Shown piece by piece: positions 7,636 to 16,607 of a stretch of DNA of 64,000 bases (position 1 is the first letter of the stretch; every line of letters starts with the position of its first letter). Both the position numbers and the translations under genes were made by a program. Origin of the DNA: Bacillus sp. 1NLA3E (lineage in GTDB: Bacteria > Bacillota > Bacilli > Bacillales > Cytobacillaceae); NCBI RefSeq assembly GCF_000242895.2, contig NC_021171.1:2824001-2888000 (forward strand), in the 5' to 3' direction. Under the pieces are notes generated by a model that worked only from the letters and a program-made list of their open reading frames with translations, was not told the DNA's origin and made no database searches.

Positions 7636-7767
7636 TTAGGTCCGTTTCTGTTTTCTTCGTGAGGAGTCTGCTTTCCTTCCGCCCGTTTCTTGATTAGTTG
7701 TACCTTGCCCCTCAACTTGTGAAGAACTAAGTCCTACAGTAGAAGGATCTTGCTTGCGTTTTGACAT
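7636..7767 (-). CDS. small basic SASP-like protein, 43 residues
   Basis: Too short for usual ORF calling but preceded by an excellent site, AAGGGGAG, 6 bp before the ATG at 7767. The product begins MSKRKQDPSTVGLSSSQVEG and ends GGRKADSSRRKQKRT. It is very rich in Lys, Arg, Gln, Ser and Gly and lacks hydrophobic segments, the composition of the minor small acid-soluble spore proteins (SspK/L/P-type) of Bacillus. Those are made in the forespore and packed in the core. The exact family is not certain. Two strong hairpins follow it. Confidence 0.65.
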   Translation of the reverse strand: MSKRKQDPSTVGLSSSQVEGQGTTNQETGGRKADSSRRKQKRT

Positions 7768-7885
7768 TCAAACTTCTCCCCTTAACACATTTTGATTTTT
7801 GAACTACAAAATTATTTTATCCAAAAGAGATACGAATATAATAGACAAAGATTGGAAAACTTACATGTGGGAGGAGGTGTTTTAT

Positions 7886-8128
7886 TTGACTAAAATTGGA
7901 GTAGAACAATCCCTAACAAGTATTCAACAGGCCCTTCGTGAAAAAGGATTTGATGTCGTTGAATTAAAGCAGGAAACTGATGCACAAGGTTGCTCATGCT
8001 GTGTTGTTACAGGATTAGATTCTAATGTTATGGGCATCGAGACAATCACAACAAATGGTCCTGTAATCGAAGCAAATGGCCTTTCAACCGATGAAGTTTG
8101 CAAACAAGTTGAACAAAGAATGCACTAA
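7886..8128 (+). CDS. ykuS: YkuS family (UPF0180) protein
   Basis: An 80-residue protein reading [20 protein letters not shown], then [20 protein letters not shown]. This matches the small YkuS/UPF0180 proteins of Bacillus, including the conserved GCxCCVxTGxDxNVMGI core and the ending VCKQVEQRM. The start is TTG at 7886: GGAGGAGGTG at 7870-7879 lies 6 bp upstream. The open frame can be read from 7799, but the extra residues have no site and no family counterpart. The function is unknown. The paired Cys residues could bind a metal. Confidence 0.85.
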   Translation: MTKIGVEQSLTSIQQALREKGFDVVELKQETDAQGCSCCVVTGLDSNVMGIETITTNGPVIEANGLSTDEVCKQVEQRMH

Positions 8129-8134
8129 TTACGT

Positions 8135-8163
8135 AAAGACTAAAGTTAAACTTTAGTCTTTTT
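8135..8163 (+). terminator. terminator of the YkuS-like gene
   Basis: AAAGACTAAAGT pairs with ACTTTAGTCTTT around a TTAA loop, followed by TTCC. It begins 6 bp after the stop codon. Confidence 0.85.
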
Positions 8164-8293
8164 CCTTTCTCCCCTTCTCCACAAAATATACATGCTCTGC
8201 TTAATTGAAGACTGTTCGATTAGTTTATTATTAGGTATAATTCGATTAAGTCTTATATTTTTCCTATATAGCCTTTCGAAAGGATTTATCATC

Positions 8294-9079
8294 ATGAAAT
8301 ATTCTCGCTATTTTATCATTTTCATTACCATCATTTTGCTCTCTGCTTGCACCCAAAACGGAGAACAAAAAGAACAAAAAAAGAATGTTACCTTAACCAT
8401 ATCGGCTGCTGCAAGTCTTCAAAATGTACTGATAGACATCCAAAAAGAGTTTAAAAAAGAATATCCATCAGTTTCAATCGTTTATAACTTTGGCGGCTCT
8501 GGTACTTTGCAACAACAAATATTGAAAGGGGCACCAATAGATCTTTACATTTTTGCTGATGAAAAAAAAGCAAAACAGTTAATGGAAAAAGGGCTAGTCG
8601 AAAAAGATACCGCAAAAAATCTACTGGGAAACCAGCTTGTATTAATTCAATCTAATTCTTCAAAAACACCTATTTCAAATATCGAGGACTTAATACATAA
8701 TGATATAAAAAAAATCGCGATTGGAACACCTGAAACTGTTCCTGCTGGTGAATACACGAAACAAGCACTTGAACAAATGAGGTTATGGTCTCAATTAGAA
8801 AATAAAATGGTCCCGACTAAAGATGTTAGGCAAGTATTAACGTATGTTGAAACTGGAAATGTGGATGCAGGGTTTGTCTATTTGACTGATGCAATCGACT
8901 CCAAAAAGATTAAGATCGTCACTGAGGTTCCTGAAGAAAGTCATAATTTAATTATTTATCCAACCGGAATCATTAATACATCAAAACATAAACATGAAGC
9001 TTCCCTTTTCTCAAGCTTTCTGGAAAGTGAAAAAGCAAAAAAAATCTATAATAAACATCGATTTATTGTATTGGACTGA
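8294..9079 (+). CDS. modA: molybdate ABC transporter substrate-binding lipoprotein
   Basis: A 261-residue lipoprotein: signal peptide with lipobox LSAC around residue 18, then the mature periplasmic-type fold. The opening TLTISAAASLQNVLIDIQKEF and FGGSGTLQQQILKGAPIDLYIFAD are characteristic of ModA, where the S-A-A-S and G-S-G loops hold the oxyanion. VPAGEYTKQAL and VDAGFVYLTDA complete the ligand site. The ATG at 8294 follows GAAAGGA; a longer open frame from 8192 has no site. The stop overlaps the modB start (TGATG). Specificity for molybdate over tungstate is inferred. Confidence 0.9.
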   Translation: MKYSRYFIIFITIILLSACTQNGEQKEQKKNVTLTISAAASLQNVLIDIQKEFKKEYPSVSIVYNFGGSGTLQQQILKGAPIDLYIFADEKKAKQLMEKGLVEKDTAKNLLGNQLVLIQSNSSKTPISNIEDLIHNDIKKIAIGTPETVPAGEYTKQALEQMRLWSQLENKMVPTKDVRQVLTYVETGNVDAGFVYLTDAIDSKKIKIVTEVPEESHNLIIYPTGIINTSKHKHEASLFSSFLESEKAKKIYNKHRFIVLD

Positions 9080-9738
9080 TGAGCTTGAACGAACAATTTT
9101 GGACCCCTGTAAAACTTTCTTTAGAAATTGCTTCAGTTGCAGTTATTATCGTTTTTATTTTAGGCATTACACTCGCGATGTGGATGACACGTTTTCGGGT
9201 ACGTGGCAAAGTAATAATAGAAACAATTTTACTTCTCCCACTTGTTTTACCCCCTACTGTTGTAGGTTTTTTGTTAATTGTGATTTTTGGAAACCAAAGT
9301 CCAGTCGGCATTTTATTTCAAAAAATTTTCCACCAATCGATTATGTTTACGTGGTGGGCTGCTTTAATCTCTGCAACCATAGTTGCCTTTCCTCTAATGT
9401 ATCAATCAGCTAAAACGGGATTTCAAATAGTCGATTTAGATATTGAGGATGCTGCAAGAATTGATGGTGCCAATGATTGGAAAGTTTTTTTATATATTAC
9501 AATCCCCTTATCTCTAAAATCCATCATCTCTGGCTTTATACTCGCCTTTGCCAGAGCACTTGGTGAGTTCGGAGCAACATTTATGTTCGCTGGAAACCTT
9601 CCTGGTAAAACTCAAACCATACCAATTGCGGTTTATATAGCCCTAGACTCAGGAAATATGGATTTAGCTTGGATATTAGTCATTTCAATTATTTTCATTT
9701 CCTTTGTTATGTTAATACTAACGACCCTAATAAAATAA
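9079..9738 (+). CDS. modB: molybdate ABC transporter permease
   Basis: A 219-residue polytopic membrane protein with five to six predicted helices. The cytoplasmic EAA loop is visible as EDAARIDGANDWKVFLYITI, which docks onto the ATPase. RALGEFGATFMFAGN is the conserved ModB/CysT-type signature. It is translationally coupled to modA by a one-base overlap. No modC ATPase gene follows; a terminator comes directly after the stop. B. subtilis has a similar modAB arrangement, so an ATPase must be supplied from elsewhere. Confidence 0.9.
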   Translation: MSLNEQFWTPVKLSLEIASVAVIIVFILGITLAMWMTRFRVRGKVIIETILLLPLVLPPTVVGFLLIVIFGNQSPVGILFQKIFHQSIMFTWWAALISATIVAFPLMYQSAKTGFQIVDLDIEDAARIDGANDWKVFLYITIPLSLKSIISGFILAFARALGEFGATFMFAGNLPGKTQTIPIAVYIALDSGNMDLAWILVISIIFISFVMLILTTLIK

Positions 9739-9769
9739 GAGAAGTGGGATCCCACTTCTCTTATTTTTT
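9736..9769. terminator. bidirectional terminator between modB and the carboxypeptidase gene
   Basis: AAGAGAAGTGGG pairs with CCCACTTCTCTT and is followed by ATTTTTTATT on the plus strand and preceded by A-rich DNA. It overlaps the end of the converging minus-strand gene. Confidence 0.85.
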
Positions 9770-10906
9770 ATTCTTTTTTATCAAGCTGTACGCAAGCCCT
9801 GAAACAGCTAAAAATAACGTTCCATAAAGGGCATTCATTTTATTAAGTGGTTCTTTCGTTTCATGGATCTTTGAAACAGGTTGTTCATGTATTTCTTTTT
9901 CAACTGGAGTTAATTGAACGGTTTGGACGGTCTCAAGGTCCTTTGTTTGTATCTGTAATAGTCCCTTATTCGAAACCACGTAGTTTACTCCGTTGATTGG
10001 TTCACTAATAAACATTGGGTCTGTAAGTTTAAATTTTTTATTTTTCACAGTAAATGTTTTACTTTTAGGTAAATAGGAAGTTTTGAAGTTTTGAAAACCA
10101 TAATCGAGTAATTGGATTGTCTCATTATATATTGTTTTTTTATTATCTGCTTTTAAAACAATAGCTGTTAATTTCATTTGGCCATTATCTGCAGTTGTAG
10201 CTAAGGTTTGCTTCGATTCATCAACATACCCTGTTTTACCACCAGTAATTCCTGGATAAGGAATTTCTCCCTTTAACATTTGATGATGTGTAATCAAGGT
10301 TGTATCCCACGAAAGCCCGTCCCACTGTAATTCTTTCGTTCCAAAAATTTCTTTAAAGACATTATTTTTCATGGCATAATTGGTGATTTTCGCTAAATCT
10401 TCCGCGGTTGTGTAATGGTTTTCATCAAACAAACCATTAGGGTTAGTAAAATGAGTATTGGTAACTCCAATTTTTTCTTTCAAATATTTATTAAGACTAT
10501 TCGAAAATTGCTCATCACTGCCATTCAAATGTTCTGCAATCGCAACTGCAGCATCGTTACCCGAATTAATCAGCATCCCCTGGAGTAAATGGTGTAAGGT
10601 TACAACCTCCCCTTCCTCCAAGTAAACTTTTGTTCCATCCGTATTAACAACATTTTTGCTGATGGTAACTTTATCTTGTAAATCTCCATTCTCTATTGCG
10701 TATATAGCCGTGGCAATCTTTGTTAAACTAGCAGGGTACATTTTTTCATCGGCATTTTTACCATATAATACCGCACCTGTCTGAGCATCCATTACAACTG
10801 CTGCTTCACTTTTTATCATTAATTGATCTTGATGATGGGCAAATGTCTTTAATTGTACAATAAACAGACTAGTTATAAAGAAAATGACAATAAATATTTT
10901 CCGCAC
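9761..10906 (-). CDS. D-alanyl-D-alanine carboxypeptidase (peptidase S11)
   Basis: A ~381-residue penicillin-binding protein of the DacA/DacF type acting on peptidoglycan stem peptides outside the membrane. There is an N-terminal signal (IFIVIFFITSLFIVQ). The catalytic motifs are in order: SLTK (YPASLTKIATAI), SGN (LINSGNDAAVAIAEHL) and KTG (ITGGKTGYVDESKQT). The C-terminus has a single hydrophobic helix (ALYGTLFLAVSGLAYSL) ending IKKNKK, an anchor. I prefer the GTG at 10906 since AAGGTGTG is 6-8 bp upstream; the frame extends to a GTG at 10915. The specific paralogue (DacB, DacF or vegetative) cannot be told. Confidence 0.88.
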   Translation of the reverse strand: MRKIFIVIFFITSLFIVQLKTFAHHQDQLMIKSEAAVVMDAQTGAVLYGKNADEKMYPASLTKIATAIYAIENGDLQDKVTISKNVVNTDGTKVYLEEGEVVTLHHLLQGMLINSGNDAAVAIAEHLNGSDEQFSNSLNKYLKEKIGVTNTHFTNPNGLFDENHYTTAEDLAKITNYAMKNNVFKEIFGTKELQWDGLSWDTTLITHHQMLKGEIPYPGITGGKTGYVDESKQTLATTADNGQMKLTAIVLKADNKKTIYNETIQLLDYGFQNFKTSYLPKSKTFTVKNKKFKLTDPMFISEPINGVNYVVSNKGLLQIQTKDLETVQTVQLTPVEKEIHEQPVSKIHETKEPLNKMNALYGTLFLAVSGLAYSLIKKNKK

Positions 10907-11166
10907 AAGGAACACACCTTACTATATTAAAATCACAATTATTTTAGCAAAAAGAGTTGTCTGTTTCCCCTTTTTTTAAGAAATGTTATAAAAATGAAAC
11001 ACTCGCTCCAATTATTGACAAAGAAATGCCGCACTTCAGAACTATATCAAAAAAGAAATACAATCTCAAAAATGTCAATTTGCCTACCTTTTACGAAAAA
11101 AACAGACAAGTTCCCTTAGTGGTTGTGCATATATTGATATTGGGACAACTATTTGGGGGTGAATGA

Positions 11167-11616
11167 ATGCATTTTTTAATACTGAAGAAAAAAACTTTAG
11201 CTATTATATTTATCATTTGTTGCTCAATCTTTGTAACTTCCTTTTGGCTTTTTACTAATTCAAAAGCAATTACCACTATTAACCAAACCCAAGAAAAGGT
11301 TCGAGACATACACCTTGTAACAGGAGAATTCAAGGGGAAAACCATAGGTGGAGTAGACATCGAGGCATACCGCTGGGATCCTGGGACAATTTTAGTTCAT
11401 AAAGGAGAAAAGATCAGATTAAATATTTTAGGAATTAACGGCAGGGAGCATCCATTTCTAATAGAAGGAACAAGCATAAAAGGTACAGTAAAACAAAACG
11501 AGGAAACCATTATCCCACTGCAATTTCAAAAAAAGGGGGTTTACCGTCTAATTTGTCTGACACATCCTGATAAGATGCACAATGGTCCAATGATTGCCTA
11601 TATAATGGTCGACTGA
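11167..11616 (+). CDS. membrane-anchored cupredoxin-domain protein
   Basis: A 149-residue protein with an N-terminal membrane anchor (AIIFIICCSIFVTSFWLF) and one extracytoplasmic cupredoxin domain. Copper ligands can be seen: His in GREHPF, Cys and His in LICLTHPDKM, and Met in KMHNG. This H...C-x3-H-x3-M set is that of type-1 or CuA-like domains. The likely role is copper binding or electron transfer at the outer membrane face, for instance linked to a cytochrome oxidase. The partner is not in this window. GGGGGTGAATGA precedes the ATG, and a terminator follows directly. Confidence 0.8.
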   Translation: MHFLILKKKTLAIIFIICCSIFVTSFWLFTNSKAITTINQTQEKVRDIHLVTGEFKGKTIGGVDIEAYRWDPGTILVHKGEKIRLNILGINGREHPFLIEGTSIKGTVKQNEETIIPLQFQKKGVYRLICLTHPDKMHNGPMIAYIMVD

Positions 11617-11646
11617 ACAGGAGCAATAGTCCCCTGTTCTTTTTTT
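11615..11646 (+). terminator. terminator of the cupredoxin gene
   Basis: GAACAGG pairs with CCTGTTC and is followed by seven T residues. The stem starts at the stop codon. Confidence 0.85.
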
Positions 11647-11928
11647 GCAAATTTGAAGCAAGCAATGTGATAAAAGCAGAAGTAATTCCCAGTATCATTT
11701 ATCGCTAAAAGATGGAAAATGATTAATAAGGTACTCAAAATGAAAACGCTAGCAGAAATGTTATCCTTTTTTATAACAGTTTAAATAAACACGCTTTCAA
11801 TTATAGTACAGTTTTCATTTTTCCCCTTCCACATCTTGCTAATTATCCTATTCACAAATTTGTCAAAAGTATAAAAACCTTGTTTCTATATGGTTTCAGC
11901 CCTATTTTCTTCTTACTTATAAAATAAA

Positions 11929-11971
11929 GGTGACTTTTCTCACTTCTAATCTGTTACAATGGTTGTAAGAT
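11929..11971 (+). promoter_or_regulatory. FNR-type operator and promoter of pflBA
   Basis: GGTGACTTTTCTCACT at 11929-11944 fits the CRP/FNR half-site pattern TGTGA-N6-TCACA with one mismatch at each outer position. A -10-like TAAGAT begins at 11966, which puts the operator centre 41.5 bp upstream of the expected start, the classic class II activator position. TACAAT at 11955 is an alternative -10. Anaerobic activation of pfl by Fnr is known in Bacillus that carry pfl. The rest of 11647-11928 shows nothing else clear. Confidence 0.6.
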
Positions 11972-12026
11972 GAAAACGTCAAAACTGTTGCATAAAAAAT
12001 AAATAACATTTAAGAGGTGGAGCAAG

Positions 12027-14252
12027 ATGGAACAGTGGAAAAATTTCACAAATGGAACTTGGAATAAAGAGGTTAACGTTCGCGACTTTATCCTAAAAAA
12101 CTTTAAACCTTATGAAGGCGATGACTCTTTCCTAGTAGGTCCTACTCAAGCTACAACAGCACTTTGGGATCAAGTAATGGACTTAACTGCAAAAGAACGT
12201 GAAAATGGCGGAGTTTTAGATATGGACACAGAGATTGTCTCAACAATCACTTCTCATGGTCCTGGCTATTTAAATAAAGAGCTTGAAAAAGTTGTCGGCG
12301 TACAAACTGATGCACCATTCAAACGCTCAATGCAACCATTTGGCGGTATTCGTATGGCAGCACAAGCTTGCGAATCATATGGATACGAATTAAACAAAAA
12401 TGTAGAAAAGCTATTTACAGATTACCGCAAAACTCATAATGCAGGCGTTTTTGATGCATACACAGATGAAATGAAGCTTGCTCGTAAATCAGCTATTATT
12501 ACTGGACTTCCAGATGCCTACGGACGTGGACGTATTATTGGTGACTACCGTCGTATTTCATTATACGGAGTAGATTTCCTAATAGAGGAAAAGAAAAAGG
12601 ATTTAGCTGGGACAACTCCTGTAATGAGCGAAGATAACATTCGTCTTCGTGAAGAAATAGCCGAACAAATTAGATCGTTAAAAGAATTAAAGCAATTAGC
12701 TAAAGGTTACGGTTTTGATATTTCTCAACCAGCTCAAAATGCTATTGAAGCCTTCCAATGGTTATACTTTGGTTATTTATCTGCTGTTAAGGAACAAAAT
12801 GGTGCTGCAATGAGTCTTGGACGCGTTTCAACTTTCTTAGATATTTATATCGAAAGAGATATTGCCAATGGTGTCCTAACAGAACAAGAAGCACAAGAAA
12901 TTGTCGATCATTTTATTATGAAGCTTCGTCTTGTGAAATTTGCAAGAACACCTGATTACAATGATCTTTTCAGTGGAGATCCTACTTGGGTAACAGAATC
13001 AATCGGTGGTATGGCATTTGACGGTCGTCCATTAGTAACAAAGAATTCATTCCGTTTCCTTCATACACTAGACAACTTAGGACCAGCACCAGAACCAAAC
13101 TTAACAGTTCTATGGTCAGTAAAACTACCAGAAAACTTTAAAAAGTTCTGCGCTAAAGTGTCCATTAAAACTAGCTCCATTCAGTATGAAAATGACGATA
13201 TCATGACTCCTGAATATGGCGACGACTATGGAATTGCTTGCTGTGTATCAGCAATGGAAATTGGTAAGCAAATGCAATTCTTCGGAGCTCGTGCTAATTT
13301 AGCTAAAACCCTCCTTTATTCAATTAATGGTGGAATAGATGAAAAATTAAAGATCCAAGTGGGTCCTAAATATCGTCCAATTACTTCAGATGTTCTTGAT
13401 TATAACGAAGTAATGGAAAACTTTGACCAAATGATGGAATGGCTAGCTGGATTATATATCAACACTTTAAACATTATTCATTATATGCATGACAAATACA
13501 GCTATGAACGCATTGAAATGGCTCTTCATGATACTAAAATCCTTCGCACCATGGCAACTGGAATTGCTGGATTAAGTGTTGTAGCCGACTCTCTTAGTGC
13601 AATAAAGTATGCAAAAGTAAAAGTAATTCGTGATGAAAATGGTTTAGCGGTTGATTTTGAAACAGAAGGCGATTTCCCTAAATACGGAAATAACGATGAC
13701 CGTGTTGATAGCATCGCTGTTGATGTTGTTAAAGCCTTTATGAAAAAATTACGCAAACACCCTACTTACCGTGATTCACTTCATACAATGTCAATCTTAA
13801 CGATTACATCAAACGTAGTTTATGGTAAGAAAACTGGTAATACACCAGATGGTAGACGTACTGGCGAACCATTTGCTCCTGGTGCTAACCCGATGCATGG
13901 CCGTGATACAAAAGGTACGCTTGCTTCATTATCATCTGTTGCTAAGCTTCCTTACAGCTATGCAATGGACGGTATTTCTAACACATTCTCTATCGTACCA
14001 AAAGCTTTAGGAAAAGATGAGGAAAGCCGTGTTGGTAACCTTGTTTCAATCCTTGATGGATATGGTTTAAAAACTGGCCACCATTTAAACGTTAATGTAT
14101 TCAATCGTGAAACATTATTAGATGCAATGGATCATCCAGAACTATATCCACAATTAACTATCCGCGTTTCTGGATATGAAGTAAACTTTATTAAATTATC
14201 AAAAGAACAGCAATTAGACGTTATCAATCGTACATTCCACGAATCAATGTAA
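12027..14252 (+). CDS. pflB: pyruvate formate-lyase (formate C-acetyltransferase)
   Basis: A 741-residue glycyl-radical enzyme converting pyruvate and CoA to acetyl-CoA and formate during anaerobic growth. The catalytic cysteine pair is C405-C406 in [15 protein letters not shown]. The glycyl radical site is G716 in [10 protein letters not shown], 25 residues from the C-terminus as in other PflB. Most PflB proteins I know have Ala after the GY (SGYAV); here it is Glu. AAGAGGTGGAGCAAG gives a good site before the ATG. A terminator-like hairpin separates it from the activase gene pflA, 81 bp on. Confidence 0.97.
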   Translation: MEQWKNFTNGTWNKEVNVRDFILKNFKPYEGDDSFLVGPTQATTALWDQVMDLTAKERENGGVLDMDTEIVSTITSHGPGYLNKELEKVVGVQTDAPFKRSMQPFGGIRMAAQACESYGYELNKNVEKLFTDYRKTHNAGVFDAYTDEMKLARKSAIITGLPDAYGRGRIIGDYRRISLYGVDFLIEEKKKDLAGTTPVMSEDNIRLREEIAEQIRSLKELKQLAKGYGFDISQPAQNAIEAFQWLYFGYLSAVKEQNGAAMSLGRVSTFLDIYIERDIANGVLTEQEAQEIVDHFIMKLRLVKFARTPDYNDLFSGDPTWVTESIGGMAFDGRPLVTKNSFRFLHTLDNLGPAPEPNLTVLWSVKLPENFKKFCAKVSIKTSSIQYENDDIMTPEYGDDYGIACCVSAMEIGKQMQFFGARANLAKTLLYSINGGIDEKLKIQVGPKYRPITSDVLDYNEVMENFDQMMEWLAGLYINTLNIIHYMHDKYSYERIEMALHDTKILRTMATGIAGLSVVADSLSAIKYAKVKVIRDENGLAVDFETEGDFPKYGNNDDRVDSIAVDVVKAFMKKLRKHPTYRDSLHTMSILTITSNVVYGKKTGNTPDGRRTGEPFAPGANPMHGRDTKGTLASLSSVAKLPYSYAMDGISNTFSIVPKALGKDEESRVGNLVSILDGYGLKTGHHLNVNVFNRETLLDAMDHPELYPQLTIRVSGYEVNFIKLSKEQQLDVINRTFHESM

Positions 14253-14276
14253 TGGAATAAATGCATGCAAAGAAAA

Positions 14277-14314
14277 AACCATCCTCTCCCTCAAGATGAG
14301 GATGGTTTTTTTTT
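14277..14314 (+). terminator. hairpin between pflB and pflA
   Basis: AACCATCCTC pairs with GAGGATGGTT and is followed by eight T residues. It would let only part of pflB transcription continue into pflA, giving more enzyme than activase. Confidence 0.85.
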
Positions 14315-14333
14315 ACAACGGAAGGGGTTAATC

Positions 14334-15080
14334 ATGATGAACGGAAACATTCACTCAATCGAAACTTTTGGAACTGTCGATGGACCTGGCATAAGGTATG
14401 TTATTTTTACACAAGGCTGCTTACTTCGTTGCCAGTTTTGCCATAATGCTGATACATGGGAAATTGGCTCAGGAAAACAAATGTCTGTTTCCGACATCAT
14501 GAACGAATTAAGCACCTATATGCCGTTTATTGAAGCATCAGGTGGAGGAATTACTGTTAGTGGCGGAGAGCCTTTGTTGCAGCTTCCTTTTTTGACTGAA
14601 CTTTTTAAGGAGTGTAAAAAGAAGGGAATTCATACAACCATTGATTCATCCGGTGGGTGCTATTCAACGACACCTATGTTCCAGGAACAGCTTAAAGAAT
14701 TATTGCAATACACCGATTTAATATTACTTGACTTAAAGCATATTAATCGCAAAAAACACATTAAGCTTACTGGTTTGCCGAACGACCATATTTTAGCTTT
14801 TGCCACTTACTTATCAGAACATAATATTCCAGTCTGGATCCGTCATGTTTTAGTTCCTGGTGTGACTGATGATTTTGAGGACTTACAACAAATGGGTGAA
14901 TTTATTGGAACATTAAAGAATGTCCAAAAGGTTGAAATTCTCCCCTACCATATGTTAGGCGTATACAAATGGGAAGCACTAGGGATGGAATATCCTCTCA
15001 AAGGAATCGTACCCCCTAGTGAAGAGAAAGTTGAAGAGGCATATAAGCTAATAACAAAAGAATGGGTAAAAATGGCCTAA
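14334..15080 (+). CDS. pflA: pyruvate formate-lyase-activating enzyme
   Basis: A 248-residue radical SAM enzyme that generates the glycyl radical on PflB. The [4Fe-4S] motif CX3CX2C is seen as [15 protein letters not shown] around residue 30, and [13 protein letters not shown] is the SAM-binding GGE motif. The start is the ATG at 14334 (or 14337), after GGAAGGGG. The open frame extends to 14265, but that part runs through the terminator hairpin and is not expected to be translated. It depends on pflB transcription or on readthrough of the preceding hairpin. Confidence 0.95.
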   Translation: MMNGNIHSIETFGTVDGPGIRYVIFTQGCLLRCQFCHNADTWEIGSGKQMSVSDIMNELSTYMPFIEASGGGITVSGGEPLLQLPFLTELFKECKKKGIHTTIDSSGGCYSTTPMFQEQLKELLQYTDLILLDLKHINRKKHIKLTGLPNDHILAFATYLSEHNIPVWIRHVLVPGVTDDFEDLQQMGEFIGTLKNVQKVEILPYHMLGVYKWEALGMEYPLKGIVPPSEEKVEEAYKLITKEWVKMA

Positions 15081-15083
15081 GTG

Positions 15084-15119
15084 AAGGTGCTTTTCCATGT
15101 GGAGAAGCACCTTTTTTTT
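15084..15119 (+). terminator. terminator of pflA
   Basis: AAGGTGCTTTTCCA pairs with TGGAGAAGCACCTT and is followed by a run of T residues. Confidence 0.9.
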
Positions 15120-15275
15120 GGTCAAAAACCAAGCTGGAATCATCTATTCCATTCATATTTACGAAAACCAGTTATCCAATTACTCTAAGTTTGAAATAAA
15201 TTCTCTTATTTTCCATTGCTCTCTTTGAAAACTTTCTATATACTCATATCATTAGTGTTTAAGAAGGTGAAAATA

Positions 15276-15566
15276 TTGCTCGAATATATTTTGGATTTCA
15301 CCAATATATATGCTCTTTACTCGTTATATGCTGGACTTCTAATTGGTCTTACATTAAAACTGCTTTTAGTGTGGACGCTCAAGAATACAAATATTGATTT
15401 AATTACAAATAAAATTGAATTTTCATTGACGATAAATGATTTACAGATTCAAAAAAAGAGTCGAACCATACCCAACCAGTTGCTTGTATGGATTATTAAG
15501 TTTGTCCGTAATAAAACTGGTACGAATGATGAAACTGATACAAATTTGGTTTTCCTTCACATTTAG
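15276..15566 (+). CDS. small membrane-anchored protein of unknown function
   Basis: A 96-residue protein starting at TTG 15276 after AAGAAGGTGA. One long hydrophobic helix (IYALYSLYAGLLIGLTLKLLLVWTL) is followed by a polar, basic tail with KFVRNKTGTNDETDT. It ends 27 bp before the YidC-type gene and may be cotranscribed with it, so a role in membrane biogenesis is possible. I do not recognise the family. Confidence that it is translated is moderate, resting on the ribosome binding site and the position. Confidence 0.5.
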   Translation: MLEYILDFTNIYALYSLYAGLLIGLTLKLLLVWTLKNTNIDLITNKIEFSLTINDLQIQKKSRTIPNQLLVWIIKFVRNKTGTNDETDTNLVFLHI

Positions 15567-15593
15567 AATAAATTTACTTCAGGAGGAATAATC

Positions 15594-16376
15594 ATGAAAT
15601 TAAACAAATCAGTTATCATCATGATGATGATCGGACTATTAACCCTTATCTTATCTGGATGTTCTGCATCTAGTGCTCAAAATAACAGTAGTTATTTTCA
15701 TAAACTACTCGTAGGCCCATTTTCAACAGCGATTCACGGTTTGGCTACCCTTTTTAACGGCAGCTTTGGCTTAGCGATTATTTTTATTACCATAATTATT
15801 CGCTTAGTATTGATGCCCTTAATGTTAAAACAGTACAAAGGTCAACAAGAGATGAAAGAAAAAATGGAAGGCTTAAAGCCTGAACTAAACGAAATTCAAA
15901 CTAAAATAAAAAATACAAAAGATAAAAATGAACAACAAAAACTCCAACAAGAAATGTTTGGATTATACAAAAAGCACGGGGTTAACCCAATGGCGATGGG
16001 CTGTTTACCAATGATCATTCAGATGCCAATATTAATGGGATTATATTATGCAATCAGAAGTTCCAGTGAGATTGCTACTCACTCATTCCTTTGGTTTAAT
16101 CTTGGCCATTCAGATCTTGCGATTACCCTCGCAGCTGGAGTTATTTATTATTTCCAATTTAAGGTTTCGCAATCTAACATGACAACTGAGCAACAAAAAC
16201 AAATGAAAATGATGGGACTTATGTCACCGCTCATGATTGTTATGGTTTCATTTAACGCCCCTGCTGCCCTTCCATTATATTGGACAGTGGGAGGGACATT
16301 TTTAATCCTGCAAACATTGCTAGCTAAAAAAATGTACCAAACTCATACCAAAAGTACACCACAATTAGAAAAATAA
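15594..16376 (+). CDS. yidC: YidC/Oxa1 family membrane protein insertase (lipoprotein paralogue)
   Basis: A 260-residue insertase helping membrane proteins fold into the bilayer. A lipoprotein signal ends in LSGC around residue 23. The Oxa1 core follows: GSFGLAIIFITIIIRLVLMPLMLKQYKG with the conserved hydrophilic-groove Arg (IIIRLVL), then the cytoplasmic coiled region KEKMEGLKPELNEIQTKIK, and MAMGCLPMIIQMPILMGLYYAI. The C-terminal helices end in TLLAKKM. Bacillus species normally have two, SpoIIIJ and YqjG; no jag or rnpA is next to this one, so it is more like the second copy. AGGAGGAATAATC precedes the ATG. Confidence 0.92.
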   Translation: MKLNKSVIIMMMIGLLTLILSGCSASSAQNNSSYFHKLLVGPFSTAIHGLATLFNGSFGLAIIFITIIIRLVLMPLMLKQYKGQQEMKEKMEGLKPELNEIQTKIKNTKDKNEQQKLQQEMFGLYKKHGVNPMAMGCLPMIIQMPILMGLYYAIRSSSEIATHSFLWFNLGHSDLAITLAAGVIYYFQFKVSQSNMTTEQQKQMKMMGLMSPLMIVMVSFNAPAALPLYWTVGGTFLILQTLLAKKMYQTHTKSTPQLEK

Positions 16377-16426
16377 ATATTCTCATGCGCCTGCCTTCAT
16401 TGGACAGGCGTTTCCTATTAAAAAAG

Positions 16427-16463
16427 GGCTGTTAGCATTTATTTGCTAACAGCCTCTTATTTT
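16427..16463 (+). terminator. terminator after yidC
   Basis: GGCTGTTAGCA pairs with TGCTAACAGCC, followed by TCTTATTTT. A smaller hairpin (CGCCTG...CAGGCG) lies just before it at 16388-16411. Confidence 0.8.
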
Positions 16464-16522
16464 ACCTAAAAACTTTAGTGATTAACCGCGTTAATTTGTT
16501 AAATACACTGCTCAATAGGTCT

Positions 16523-16584
16523 GTTGATTTCCGTTCCAGGCGGTGAGCCTCCTCGGCGCTAAAGCACCTGGAGCGGAGATCAAC
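16523..16584 (+). repeat. GC-rich palindromic repeat, copy 2 (internally deleted)
   Basis: Only about 62 bp remain: GTTGATTTCCGTTCCAGG, then CGGTGAGCCTCCTCGGCGCT, then CACCTGGAGCGGAGATCAAC. The left end is the inverted form of the right end, so the copy is now a near-symmetric hairpin made of two right-hand ends. Its right flank (ATAGACAATCT) matches that of copy 1. Confidence 0.85.
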
Positions 16585-16607
16585 AAATCCCGTAGGATAG
16601 ACAATCT

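Noticed and set aside
10957-11166. 69-residue plus-strand frame before the cupredoxin gene
   Set aside because: No ribosome binding site and low-complexity composition; most of it is probably the leader of the cupredoxin gene.
14265-14333. N-terminal extension of PflA
   Set aside because: The codons run through a terminator hairpin, while a good ribosome binding site precedes the ATG at 14334.
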